From the NCBI GenBank assembly GCA_964607375.1, contig CAZSJY010000021.1:1-30541 (forward strand): DNA of 30,541 nt. Reading direction: 5' to 3'. This document shows positions 8,348 to 16,423 of the stretch, piece after piece. Below the pieces are notes generated by a model. It saw nothing but the letters and a program-made list of their open reading frames with translations, was not told the origin of the DNA and did not search any database. Numbering within the stretch: position 1 is the first letter of the stretch; each line of letters starts with the position of its first letter. Origin of the DNA: JACNLC01 sp964607375 (GTDB lineage Bacteria; Fidelibacterota; Marinisomatia; SCGC-AAA003-L08; JACNLC01). The translations under genes were made by a program, and so were the position numbers.

Positions 8348-9748
8348 ATGACTAAACATGGTAAAATTTCACAAATAATGGGTGCAGTAGTAGATGTTGC
8401 ATTTGAAGATGGACAACTGCCCGACATACTAAATTCACTGGTTATCGAGCGAGAAAACGAAGATGAACTCGTGCTGGAAGTTGCACAACATCTTGGTGAT
8501 TTTGTGGTTCGTACTGTGGCAATGGATTCAACAGACGGATTAACACGAGGTCAAAAAGTGGTTGATACCGGGGCTCCAATTACTGTTCCAGTTGGCAGAG
8601 AAACACTAGGTCGTTTGTTTGATGTTACTGGAAATATTATTGATGGAAAGGGTGATATCAAAACTGAAATGACTTATCCAATCCATCGTTCTGCACCGGT
8701 CCATACAGATTTAACTACTTCACAAGAAGTTTTGGTTACTGGAATCAAAGTTGTTGATTTAATGGAACCGTATACAAAGGGTGGTAAAACTGGTTTGTTC
8801 GGTGGTGCTGGAGTTGGGAAAACAGTATTGATTCAAGAATTAATTCGAAACATCGCAACCGAACACGGTGGATATTCTGTGTTCTCAGGAGTTGGAGAGC
8901 GAACTCGTGAAGGAAATGACCTATATCGAGAAATGACTGAATCCGGTGTTATTGATAAAACCGTTATGGTGTTTGGTCAGATGAACGAACCACCTGGTGC
9001 ACGGCTTCGTGTTGGATTAACAGGACTTACAATGGCAGAATATTTCCGTGATGAGGAAGGAAAAGATGTGTTGCTGTTTGTGGATAATATCTTCCGATTC
9101 ACTCAAGCAGGTTCGGAAGTTTCAGCTCTTCTCGGAAGAATGCCATCAGCAGTAGGATATCAACCCACCTTGGGAACTGAGATGGGTGAATTACAAGAAC
9201 GAATTACTTCTACCAAAAAAGGTTCGGTAACTTCGGTTCAAGCGATTTATGTTCCAGCAGACGATTTAACTGATCCCGCTCCGGCAACAGCATTTGCTCA
9301 TTTGGATGCGACTACAGTATTAGAGAGAAAAATTGCAGAACTTGGAATTTATCCAGCAGTTGATCCGTTGGCATCTACATCACGAATTTTGGACCCGAGA
9401 GTTATCGGTGATAGACATTACAGTGTTGCGCGAAATGTACAGAATGTTCTTCAGAAATATAAAGATTTGCAAGATATTATCGCAATTCTTGGAATGGATG
9501 AATTGTCTGATGAGGATAAGCAAACTGTGTACCGCGCAAGAAGAATTCAGAAGTTCTTGTCGCAACCATTCTTTGTTGCTGAACAGTTTACTGGCAAACA
9601 AGGTCGCTATGTGAGTATGGAAGATTCCGTTGCGGGATTTGAAGCAATTCTCAACGGCGATGTTGATGACCTTCCGGAAAATGCATTTGCTTATGTTGGA
9701 ACGATTGATGAAGCAATTGAAAACGCAAAAAAGTCTGCTAAAGCATAA
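8348..9748 (+). CDS. atpD: ATP synthase F1 subunit beta (catalytic)
   Basis: 466 residues, full length. The P-loop GGAGVGKT is at 152-159 and the catalytic glutamate is E184 in GVGERTREGND. ALLGRMPSAVGYQPTL and the lever motif MDELSDED (DELSEED in many species) follow. Beta holds the three catalytic sites. It is contiguous with the rest of the operon; in many Bacteroidota atpD-atpC are split away, so this intact order is informative about the lineage. The stop overlaps the atpC start as TAATG. Confidence 0.98.
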   Translation: MTKHGKISQIMGAVVDVAFEDGQLPDILNSLVIERENEDELVLEVAQHLGDFVVRTVAMDSTDGLTRGQKVVDTGAPITVPVGRETLGRLFDVTGNIIDGKGDIKTEMTYPIHRSAPVHTDLTTSQEVLVTGIKVVDLMEPYTKGGKTGLFGGAGVGKTVLIQELIRNIATEHGGYSVFSGVGERTREGNDLYREMTESGVIDKTVMVFGQMNEPPGARLRVGLTGLTMAEYFRDEEGKDVLLFVDNIFRFTQAGSEVSALLGRMPSAVGYQPTLGTEMGELQERITSTKKGSVTSVQAIYVPADDLTDPAPATAFAHLDATTVLERKIAELGIYPAVDPLASTSRILDPRVIGDRHYSVARNVQNVLQKYKDLQDIIAILGMDELSDEDKQTVYRARRIQKFLSQPFFVAEQFTGKQGRYVSMEDSVAGFEAILNGDVDDLPENAFAYVGTIDEAIENAKKSAKA

Positions 9749-10143
9749 TGGCAAAAACTTTTCAACTTGAAATAATTACCCCTGAATCTGCAATAGATTT
9801 GGGTCAAATCACCTATTTGCGTGCTCCGTCGGTTGATGGATTGTTTGGAGTAATGGCAGGACACGCGATTGCAATGATTACACTGGGTACAGGTGAAATT
9901 AAAGTTGAAAATGGAAGTGACATCTCGTATTGGGCAACGAGTGGTGGGTATGCTGATATCCGCCCAGAAGGTGTTCAATTACTTGTAGAAACCGCTGAAA
10001 GACCTTCTGACATTGATAAGGAGAGGGCGGAGGCTTCTCTAAAACGAGCAGAGGCCCGTATCAAAAATTCGGAAATGGACCAAGCTAGTGCAAGAGCTTC
10101 AATCGCTCGAGCAAAAAATCGACTTAATATTATAAACCGATAA
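9748..10143 (+). CDS. atpC: ATP synthase F1 subunit epsilon
   Basis: 131 residues. The N-terminal beta-sandwich (about 1-85) has the expected APSVDGLFGVMAGHA segment, and an alpha-helical hairpin follows (about 90-130, rich in Ala, Arg, Glu). Keeping the C-terminal helices means an inhibitory, ATP-sensing form of epsilon is possible. It is the last gene of the ATP synthase run; the next gene starts 98 bases on with its own ribosome binding site. Confidence 0.95.
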   Translation: MAKTFQLEIITPESAIDLGQITYLRAPSVDGLFGVMAGHAIAMITLGTGEIKVENGSDISYWATSGGYADIRPEGVQLLVETAERPSDIDKERAEASLKRAEARIKNSEMDQASARASIARAKNRLNIINR

Positions 10144-10241
10144 TCACATCACTTTTTCAGAAAAAACTTCTTCAAATGAAACTTTTCTGCAAGAAGTTCA
10201 TTAATAATATCGTTAAATAAAAACTAAAAATAGAGGAAATA

Positions 10242-11000
10242 ATGAATAGAAATATCTTTATTACATCAGTTATCAGCTTGTTAATTTTCATAGGTTGTTC
10301 CAAAAAACCAGAGGTTATCCCTGAAGAAATTTTCGAATCAGAAGTTTTACAAACAACTGAAATTAAACCACAATCAGTAGTTGAAGAAAAGTATATTTCT
10401 GCTGTAGAAGAGGAAAAAGTTGAAACCCAAGTCAATGAATCAGAAAAACTTGACACAGAAGGAGTAATCGAAATTGAAGAAGTTCAAGTTATTGAAGTTC
10501 CTGTTAATAATTCTACTGAAGAAAATCTATCTCAAGCAATGGAAGTAAAAGAAGAAGTCCCAACTCCACAAGCTGCAGTGAATCCACAACTTGATTTCGA
10601 CCAGATATTTCCTGATAGTGTTTGGACTAATTATATGATAAAACAAGGTGATTATTTATCGTTAATTGCTTATAATGAGTATGGAAATGCTAATGATTGG
10701 CACAGAATTTATAATTGGAATAGAAAAACAATCGGGAGTAATCCGAACCTGATTTTTCCATATCATGAACTTGACTTGAAAAAACCAAGAGAATCTGTTG
10801 TAGAATGGAGATATGAACATACGATTCACACAGTAGTTGCCGGAGAAACTCTTTGGACTATTTCCAAAAAAGAATATGGTGATGAATATGCTTGGATTGT
10901 TTTATTTTGGGATAATGAAAAAGCTATTGATCAAAATGATGGAGTTCTATATCCGGGGATGAAATTGAAAGTCCGAAATGAACTTTGGCCGAAATTATAA
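10242..11000 (+). CDS. Lipoprotein with two LysM domains
   Basis: 252 residues. The N-terminus is a lipoprotein signal ending LLIFIGC with Cys19 as the predicted lipid site. Residues 20-115 are acidic, low-complexity and probably disordered (repeated EE, VE and EV pairs), giving a spacer. Two LysM-like domains follow, at about 130-180 (YMIKQGDYLSLIAYNEYG) and 194-244 (HTVVAGETLWTISKKEYG). LysM domains bind peptidoglycan glycans, so the protein probably tethers a membrane to the wall. No catalytic domain is present. An AGAGGAAAT ribosome site precedes the ATG. It converges with the lipid kinase gene, with only eight bases between stops. Confidence 0.87.
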   Translation: MNRNIFITSVISLLIFIGCSKKPEVIPEEIFESEVLQTTEIKPQSVVEEKYISAVEEEKVETQVNESEKLDTEGVIEIEEVQVIEVPVNNSTEENLSQAMEVKEEVPTPQAAVNPQLDFDQIFPDSVWTNYMIKQGDYLSLIAYNEYGNANDWHRIYNWNRKTIGSNPNLIFPYHELDLKKPRESVVEWRYEHTIHTVVAGETLWTISKKEYGDEYAWIVLFWDNEKAIDQNDGVLYPGMKLKVRNELWPKL

Positions 11001-11008
11001 AAATGTAT

Positions 11009-11899
11009 CTATTTACAGAATACAGTAAACGCTTTTGGTTTCACTTTTACATTGATTGGAGTTGAACCTAAAATTTCTCCATCAATATTGAGAATTTCAT
11101 CTTTAATTGGAATTAGAGAAAACTCTTTTACTTGGTAATACTCAACTATTGGATTCTCAATATGAGAACCATCAAATAATTTTGGTAACAAACTCAACAG
11201 TTTAAATCGGCTAATTCCATATTTCACCACAACAACATCGATGAGACCGTCATCAAGTTTGGCTTTTGGAGCCATTTTCATTCCTTTTCCGGTATGAATT
11301 GTATTACAAGCAATAATGAAAGTGTAATCGTCTATAATTTGTTTTTCATCTAGGAGTAATTTTGCATATCTCGGAGACTGTGTTATAACCTCAATCAAAC
11401 TTGTGAATGTATAGCGACTTTCACCAAGCCAGCGAAATCTCTCTGCTTTTTTACCCACATCGGTAACCAATCCCCATCCAATAATATTAAATGCATATTT
11501 GGTTACATGATTTATTTTAACTTCAGCTACATCAATTTGACGAGTATGACCGTCAATAATTGCTTTTGTTGCTTCGACAGGATCCAATAAATCAAGGTCA
11601 TGCATAAATGAATTCCCAGAACCACCTGGGATTACACCAATCGGTATTTGTTTTTTATCAGGACGAGTGAGCAAACCATTCACTGCTTCATGTATTGTTC
11701 CGTCACCACCAATTGTGATGAAACCGTCATAACTTGTAAAATCCAATTGATTAGCGAGTTCTCTTGAGTGTCCAGCAAATGTTGTTTCGATAATAGTAAG
11801 TTCTATCCCAGCAGATTCAAAAATTGGTTTGACTAATCGAAGCAGTTTTGGTCCTTTTTTCCCACCACCGCGGGGATTCATTGTTAAGTAAAACTTCAT
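11009..11899 (-). CDS. Diacylglycerol/lipid kinase family protein (YegS/BmrU-like)
   Basis: 296 residues with the catalytic domain of the diacylglycerol kinase superfamily. The opening NPRGGGKKG is the family's NP-x-(S/A)G motif, the nucleotide-binding GGDGT is at 64-68, and PGGSGN lies at 91-96. The C-terminal half contains the DDGLIDVVVV strand typical of the substrate domain. Such enzymes phosphorylate diacylglycerol, ceramide-like or other lipid alcohols; the substrate cannot be read from sequence. The ribosome site AAGGAAT lies ahead of the ATG. It is last in the minus-strand cluster, 63 bases after the mutase gene, so read-through is plausible but a functional link is not shown. Confidence 0.88.
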   Translation of the reverse strand: MKFYLTMNPRGGGKKGPKLLRLVKPIFESAGIELTIIETTFAGHSRELANQLDFTSYDGFITIGGDGTIHEAVNGLLTRPDKKQIPIGVIPGGSGNSFMHDLDLLDPVEATKAIIDGHTRQIDVAEVKINHVTKYAFNIIGWGLVTDVGKKAERFRWLGESRYTFTSLIEVITQSPRYAKLLLDEKQIIDDYTFIIACNTIHTGKGMKMAPKAKLDDGLIDVVVVKYGISRFKLLSLLPKLFDGSHIENPIVEYYQVKEFSLIPIKDEILNIDGEILGSTPINVKVKPKAFTVFCK

Positions 11900-11962
11900 A
11901 GATTATTCCTTAATAATTTGTTGGAATCTAAAATGGCTTGATGTTGAAAACAAAACAAAAGT

Positions 11963-13504
11963 TTATCCCTGATATTCACCAAAGACTTCACGGAGAACTT
12001 CGGAGATTTCACCAAGTGTCGCATATTCCTCAATAGCAGTTTTGATGTATGGAATCAAATTTTCATTAGATTCTGTACACTGTTTTAGTCTAAATAAAGC
12101 TGATTCCACTGCATTTTGATTTCTGCCTTTCTTAGTTTCAGATAAGCGGTTTAATTGAGAATTGATTGCTTCCTCATTGATCTCTTGTGTTTCAGGTATT
12201 TCGGTTTCTTCTGATGTAAATTTGTTCACACCAACAACGATTTTATTTTTTTCGTCCACATCTTTTTGATATTCAAATGCACTTCTGGCGATTTCATTTT
12301 GCTGAAATCCTTTGTCAATGGCAGAAACAGCACCACCAAGTTCATCAATTTTTCCGATAAGTGCGAATGCTTGTTTTTCTAATTCATCGGTTAAAGATTC
12401 AATATAATGCGAACCCGCGAGTGGATCAACAACATCAGGAATCCCTGACTCATATCCAATAACTTGCTGTGTGCGAAGTGCTAATCTTACAGATTCTTCA
12501 GTTGGCAACGCTAATGCTTCATCACGAGAATTAGTGTGTAAAGATTGAGTTCCGCCCATCACTGCCGCAGTTGCTTGTAATGCAGTCCTGACAACATTGT
12601 TATCAATTTGTTGTGCAGCAAGCGTAGAGCCGGCAGTTTGAGTGTGAAATCTACACATCATTGCTTTGGGTTCGGTTGCACCAAATCGTTCTTTCATAAT
12701 TTTCGCCCACATTCTACGAGCTGCTCGAAACTTGGCAATTTCTTCAAAGAAATAATTATGGCTGTTAAAAAAGAAACTCAATCGTTTACCAAACTGGTTA
12801 ACATCTAATCCAGATTTGATAGCAGAATCTACATACGCAATTCCGTTTGCAAGTGTGAAAGCAAGCTCCTGTACAGCTGTTGATCCTGCTTCTCGAATAT
12901 GATACCCAGAAATTGAAATGGTATTCCACTTTGGCATCTGAGTATTGCAATATTCAAAAACATCCGTAATAATTCGCATACTTTGTTGAGGGGGATAAAT
13001 ATATGTTCCACGAGCAATATACTCTTTGAGAATATCATTCTGGATAGTTCCTCGAAGCTGAGTAGGATTGACACCTTGTTTTTCCGCAACGACTGAAATC
13101 ATAGCCAATAATATTGCAGCTGTGGAGTTGATAGTCATAGATACCGAAACTTTATCAAGAGGAATTTTGTCGAACAACACTTCCATATCCGCTAGAGATG
13201 AGATTGCAACACCAACTTTGCCAATTTCTCCTTCTGCCATTGGATGGTCAGAATCATAACCGGTTTGTGTTGGTAAATCGAAAGCAATGGATAATCCCAT
13301 AACTCCCTGCTCTAACAAATAGCGATATCGCTTATTACTTTCTTCCGCAGACGCAAATCCGGCGTATTGACGCATAGTCCATAATCTTCCACGATACATA
13401 TTTGGATAAACTCCGTGAGTAAATGGAAATTCTCCTGGTTGCGTTCCGTCAGATTGACCGTAGAAGTTATGCAGTTCAATTCCTGAATGAGTTTTTTTAG
13501 TCAT
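11963..13504 (-). CDS. Methylmalonyl-CoA mutase, large (catalytic) chain without B12 domain
   Basis: 513 residues covering the substrate-binding TIM barrel of acyl-CoA mutases; the C-terminal cobalamin-binding domain (DxHxxG) is absent, so a separate small chain is required and is not in this window. Residues that discriminate substrate support methylmalonyl-CoA: Tyr47 in RQYAGF (Tyr89 of the Propionibacterium enzyme, Phe in isobutyryl-CoA mutase) and Arg165 in KEYIARGTY (Arg207, Gln in isobutyryl-CoA mutase). The catalytic His is H202 in SGYHIREAG. The enzyme interconverts (R)-methylmalonyl-CoA and succinyl-CoA. It sits 17 bases after the TerB/J gene and downstream of the biotin carboxylase pair, consistent with a propionyl-CoA pathway operon. 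Confidence 0.93.
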   Translation of the reverse strand: MTKKTHSGIELHNFYGQSDGTQPGEFPFTHGVYPNMYRGRLWTMRQYAGFASAEESNKRYRYLLEQGVMGLSIAFDLPTQTGYDSDHPMAEGEIGKVGVAISSLADMEVLFDKIPLDKVSVSMTINSTAAILLAMISVVAEKQGVNPTQLRGTIQNDILKEYIARGTYIYPPQQSMRIITDVFEYCNTQMPKWNTISISGYHIREAGSTAVQELAFTLANGIAYVDSAIKSGLDVNQFGKRLSFFFNSHNYFFEEIAKFRAARRMWAKIMKERFGATEPKAMMCRFHTQTAGSTLAAQQIDNNVVRTALQATAAVMGGTQSLHTNSRDEALALPTEESVRLALRTQQVIGYESGIPDVVDPLAGSHYIESLTDELEKQAFALIGKIDELGGAVSAIDKGFQQNEIARSAFEYQKDVDEKNKIVVGVNKFTSEETEIPETQEINEEAINSQLNRLSETKKGRNQNAVESALFRLKQCTESNENLIPYIKTAIEEYATLGEISEVLREVFGEYQG

Positions 13505-13521
13505 TAATAATCCGGAAACAG

Positions 13522-14247
13522 TTATACAAAACCGTGTTCCTTTTTTATTTTCTCGTAAGCATCGTTTACTTTTTTAAATTTCTCTTCAGCAAATTTCTGA
13601 AAATCTTCTCCCAAATGATGTACTTTATCTGGATGATATTTCGTTGCCATTTTTCGATATGCTTTTTTGATTTCGTTTACTGTAGCTGATTCGTTTATCT
13701 CCAACACTTTGTAACACGATGCAGTATCACTATGGAACATCGCTTGGAGGGATTCATAATCTTGTGAACTAATTCCTAAGTAACCTGAGATTGATTTAAT
13801 CACTCTCACTTCGTTTGGATGAACATGACCGTCAGCTTGAGATAATCCAAACAAAATGTGAACCAACTCTAAGCGTGCCGGATGGTCCATATGATGTTTG
13901 ATTTGATGACACACATCTTTTAAAGGATAATCCTGTTTGATAATTTCTTTGAAAAGTAGGATGCGTTCTTTAGCATATTGCTGTCCGAATTGTTGCACAA
14001 AAAACTGTTTCACATAATCGAGTTCAGCTTTTAATACTTGATTATCCGCTTTCATTGCTGCACCAAAAAGCACAAGTAAGGAAAGTCCAAAATCACCTGC
14101 TTTTGTGTTTGGATATTTCTGTTGTGAAGCGTGCATTTGTTGACGAGGTTTATCCGACATCGAAGCCATTGCATATCCTAAAATCCCACCAATTGGACCA
14201 AACATCGCCCAACCTAAACCACCCCAAAGCCATTTGCTCATACTCAT
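13522..14247 (-). CDS. TerB-like plus C-terminal J-domain protein (DjlA-like)
   Basis: 241 residues. A glycine-rich hydrophobic N-terminus (about 5-30) may anchor or associate with membrane. A TerB-like helical domain spans about 50-170, with the two acidic pairs KADNQV and SQADGHVHPNEV typical of the fold. A J domain closes the protein at about 178-238 with the HPD motif at 205-207, so it should stimulate a DnaK ATPase. The architecture matches DjlA, including C-terminal placement of J. The ATG overlaps the biotin carrier stop (ATGA), and the mutase follows 17 bases later, so it is embedded in a metabolic operon. A chaperone role for the carboxylase or the mutase is an inference from this position only. 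Confidence 0.9.
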   Translation of the reverse strand: MSMSKWLWGGLGWAMFGPIGGILGYAMASMSDKPRQQMHASQQKYPNTKAGDFGLSLLVLFGAAMKADNQVLKAELDYVKQFFVQQFGQQYAKERILLFKEIIKQDYPLKDVCHQIKHHMDHPARLELVHILFGLSQADGHVHPNEVRVIKSISGYLGISSQDYESLQAMFHSDTASCYKVLEINESATVNEIKKAYRKMATKYHPDKVHHLGEDFQKFAEEKFKKVNDAYEKIKKEHGFV

Positions 14248-14750
14248 AATTCTATCTCCATAATTAAATCATTTTTCTCTACAGGTTGACCTACTTCAAC
14301 CAAAATATTTTTTAACACTCCTGAAACTGGAGATGTAATTTCATTTTCCATTTTCATTGCTTCAAGTATGAAAAGTTGTTGTCCTTTTTTAATCGTAGCA
14401 TTTTCATCTACAAAAATTTGAGTAACCAATCCCGGGATTTGTGCGTGAATTTCTCCTGCGTGGTCTGCACCGGAATCTGTAAATCCAAATTGTTCTAATA
14501 GGAGTTTGGTTTCATCTTTAACTTTCACCAAGTTAGTGTGTTGGTCAACGGTTACTTCATAACCTTCGTTGCTTTCTGTAATTGTAAGGTAGTGAGATTT
14601 ACCATTTAGAATCAACGAAAATGAATTCGTAGTTAGTGGACGACAATCCACATCCAAAGTGTTATTTTCAAGAGAAATATCCAAACTGGAATTTGTTTGT
14701 TCAACATTAAAATTTATAATTTGTTCGTCAATAATAGCTTGGTATTTCAT
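14244..14750 (-). CDS. Biotin carboxyl carrier protein of an acyl-CoA carboxylase
   Basis: 168 residues. The C-terminal biotinyl domain (about 100-168) has the biotinylation motif EAMKMEN with Lys133 as the modified residue, followed by the PVSGVL and VEVGQPVEKND turns. The first about 95 residues form a beta-rich region with no motif I can name; it may be the interaction domain seen in propionyl-CoA carboxylase alpha chains. Its start overlaps the biotin carboxylase stop by four bases, so the pair probably makes a two-polypeptide version of the alpha chain. The carboxyltransferase partner is not in this window, so propionyl-CoA as substrate is inferred from the neighbouring mutase. Confidence 0.92.
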   Translation of the reverse strand: MKYQAIIDEQIINFNVEQTNSSLDISLENNTLDVDCRPLTTNSFSLILNGKSHYLTITESNEGYEVTVDQHTNLVKVKDETKLLLEQFGFTDSGADHAGEIHAQIPGLVTQIFVDENATIKKGQQLFILEAMKMENEITSPVSGVLKNILVEVGQPVEKNDLIMEIEL

Positions 14751-16252
14751 CGTAGATTATCCTTTCTTCCACTTACCATCCAATTTGATTTTTGTTGAAC
14801 ATTTGAAGAATTGGTTGTAGCTTTATTCTGCGAGATAACACTTTTTTGGATAGCACCAATTCCTGCAGCAAGAGAACGGTCATCTGACAATTGTTGTAAC
14901 GATGCCAAAAGCTCATCTTTGATTTCATCGAGAGTTTTGGTGCCATAATTTCCATTTTGAAACCGTGGATGTTCTATGAACATTTTACAAAATGGAATAG
15001 TAGTTTCAATTCCTACAATGTGAAATTCGCTCAACGCACGAATCATTCGTGCCATTGCTTCCTTGCGATTATTACCCCAAGAAATGAGTTTTCCAAGGAG
15101 TGGGTCGTAATAAGGAGAAATTTCTTGACCTGTGCGAATTCCTTCATCTAATCGAATACCCAATCCTTGAGGGAGATCCATTTCCAAAATTTTTCCGATG
15201 GACGGAGCAAAATTATTGAACCCATCTTCAGCATATAATCGGCATTCAATAGCGTGGCCATTTGGGTGGACGTCATCTTGTGTAAACGAAAGTTGTTTCC
15301 CATCAGCAACACAGATTTGCTCTTTCACCAAATCAACTTGATTTACCATTTCAGTAATTGGATGTTCAACTTGAAGTCGAGTATTCATCTCTAAAAAATA
15401 CAATATTTTATATTTATCTACCAAAAACTCAACGGTTCCAGCTCCACTATACTTGCATTCGCGAGTAATATCAATTGCGGTTTTGTTTAGATGTTTTCGT
15501 AGTTTATCGTCAATAAACGGGGAAGGAGTTTCTTCTATAATTTTCTGATATCGTCGTTGAACTGAACATTCACGCTCGCCCAAGCTCACAACATTATTGT
15601 GATTATCTGCAAACACCTGAATTTCGATATGATGTGGTTCTTCGAGATATTTCTCAATATAAATTCTGTCATCGGAAAATGCTTTGCCAGCTTCGGATTT
15701 TGCACGATTAATTGCATCCTCAATTTCTTTTGTAGATTGAACAATACGCATTCCCTTACCACCACCACCACCTGCTGCTTTGATGAGAACTGGATATCCG
15801 ATTTCACTTGCAATAGATTTTGCTTTATCTGTTGATGCGATGGGTTCGGTTGTTCCTGGGATTATGGGAGCGTTGACTTTTTTGGCCAACTCTCTTGCTG
15901 CCATTTTATCACCCATTGTGATAATAGCATCGGATGGTGGACCAATCCAAACAACACCCATTTTTGTAATGGTATCTGCAAATTGAGCATTTTCAGATAA
16001 AAATCCATATCCTGGATGGACAGCATCTGCACCCGATTGTTTAACAACATTCAGAATATTTTCTACATTTAAATAGGATTCTGCTGAAGGTGCAGGTCCC
16101 ACCAAATACGCTTCTGTGGCTTTGAGAACATGTGGTGATGTCCTGTCAGCTTCAGAATAAATTGCAACGGTTTCAATCCCCATTTCGTGACAAGACCTAA
16201 TGACACGAACAGCGATTTCACCACGATTTGCTATTAATACCTTGTTAATCAT
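14747..16252 (-). CDS. Biotin carboxylase subunit of acetyl-/propionyl-CoA carboxylase
   Basis: 501 residues. The opening KVLIANRGEIAVRVIRS, the ATP-grasp glycine loop AAGGGGGKGM (161-167), RRYQKIIEE near 233-241 and EMNTRLQVEH at 288-297 are all canonical for biotin carboxylase. It uses ATP and bicarbonate to carboxylate biotin on the carrier. Compared with about 450-residue AccC, it carries an extra Gln/Asn/Ser-rich tail (about 455-490), which may correspond to the linker that joins carboxylase and carrier in fused chains. It is the first gene of the minus-strand cluster and is separated by 171 bases from the divergent gene at 16424. The neighbouring mutase favours a propionyl-CoA role over fatty-acid synthesis, but the sequence alone cannot exclude acetyl-CoA carboxylase. 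Confidence 0.94.
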   Translation of the reverse strand: MINKVLIANRGEIAVRVIRSCHEMGIETVAIYSEADRTSPHVLKATEAYLVGPAPSAESYLNVENILNVVKQSGADAVHPGYGFLSENAQFADTITKMGVVWIGPPSDAIITMGDKMAARELAKKVNAPIIPGTTEPIASTDKAKSIASEIGYPVLIKAAGGGGGKGMRIVQSTKEIEDAINRAKSEAGKAFSDDRIYIEKYLEEPHHIEIQVFADNHNNVVSLGERECSVQRRYQKIIEETPSPFIDDKLRKHLNKTAIDITRECKYSGAGTVEFLVDKYKILYFLEMNTRLQVEHPITEMVNQVDLVKEQICVADGKQLSFTQDDVHPNGHAIECRLYAEDGFNNFAPSIGKILEMDLPQGLGIRLDEGIRTGQEISPYYDPLLGKLISWGNNRKEAMARMIRALSEFHIVGIETTIPFCKMFIEHPRFQNGNYGTKTLDEIKDELLASLQQLSDDRSLAAGIGAIQKSVISQNKATTNSSNVQQKSNWMVSGRKDNLR

Positions 16253-16360
16253 AAGTGTGGAATTTACTGCTTTTTAGGTGCACAATAAAACGAAAATGAA
16301 GAGTGTTTATTTTAATAATTAATGTGAATATAAGAACTTCTTTTCCGTGTTTATATTTCT

Positions 16361-16376
16361 TGTTTCACGTTGAAAA
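16361..16376 (+). other. Imperfect parS-like sequence
   Basis: TGTTTCACGTTGAAAA matches the widely conserved parS palindrome TGTTTCACGTGAAACA at 13 of 16 positions. The left ten bases are perfect; the right half is out of register by one inserted T. It lies in the divergent intergenic region, about 14 kb from parB. Binding by this ParB is possible but not shown, and the broken symmetry argues against strong binding. Confidence 0.25.
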
Positions 16377-16423
16377 CTCCACTAAATTTCAACACTATTA
16401 ACAACAAACAAAGGAACATAGAA

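Noticed and set aside
10165..10198. Inverted repeat AACTTCTT ... AAGAAGTT after atpC as a terminator
   Set aside because: The stem is only eight AT-rich pairs with an 18-base loop and no T-run follows. Too weak to call.
12608..12808. Open frame on the opposite strand of the mutase gene
   Set aside because: Antisense to a strongly conserved coding region, with no ribosome site and no family resemblance. Treated as a shadow.
11963..13504. Isobutyryl-CoA mutase as the identity of the mutase chain
   Set aside because: Tyr47 and Arg165 match methylmalonyl-CoA mutase at the two positions that separate the families (Phe and Gln in isobutyryl-CoA mutase).
16370..16423. Upstream TTG start for the repeat/barrel protein
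   Set aside because: It would put 18 polar residues before the signal peptide. The ATG at 16424 has a good ribosome site and begins the hydrophobic segment.
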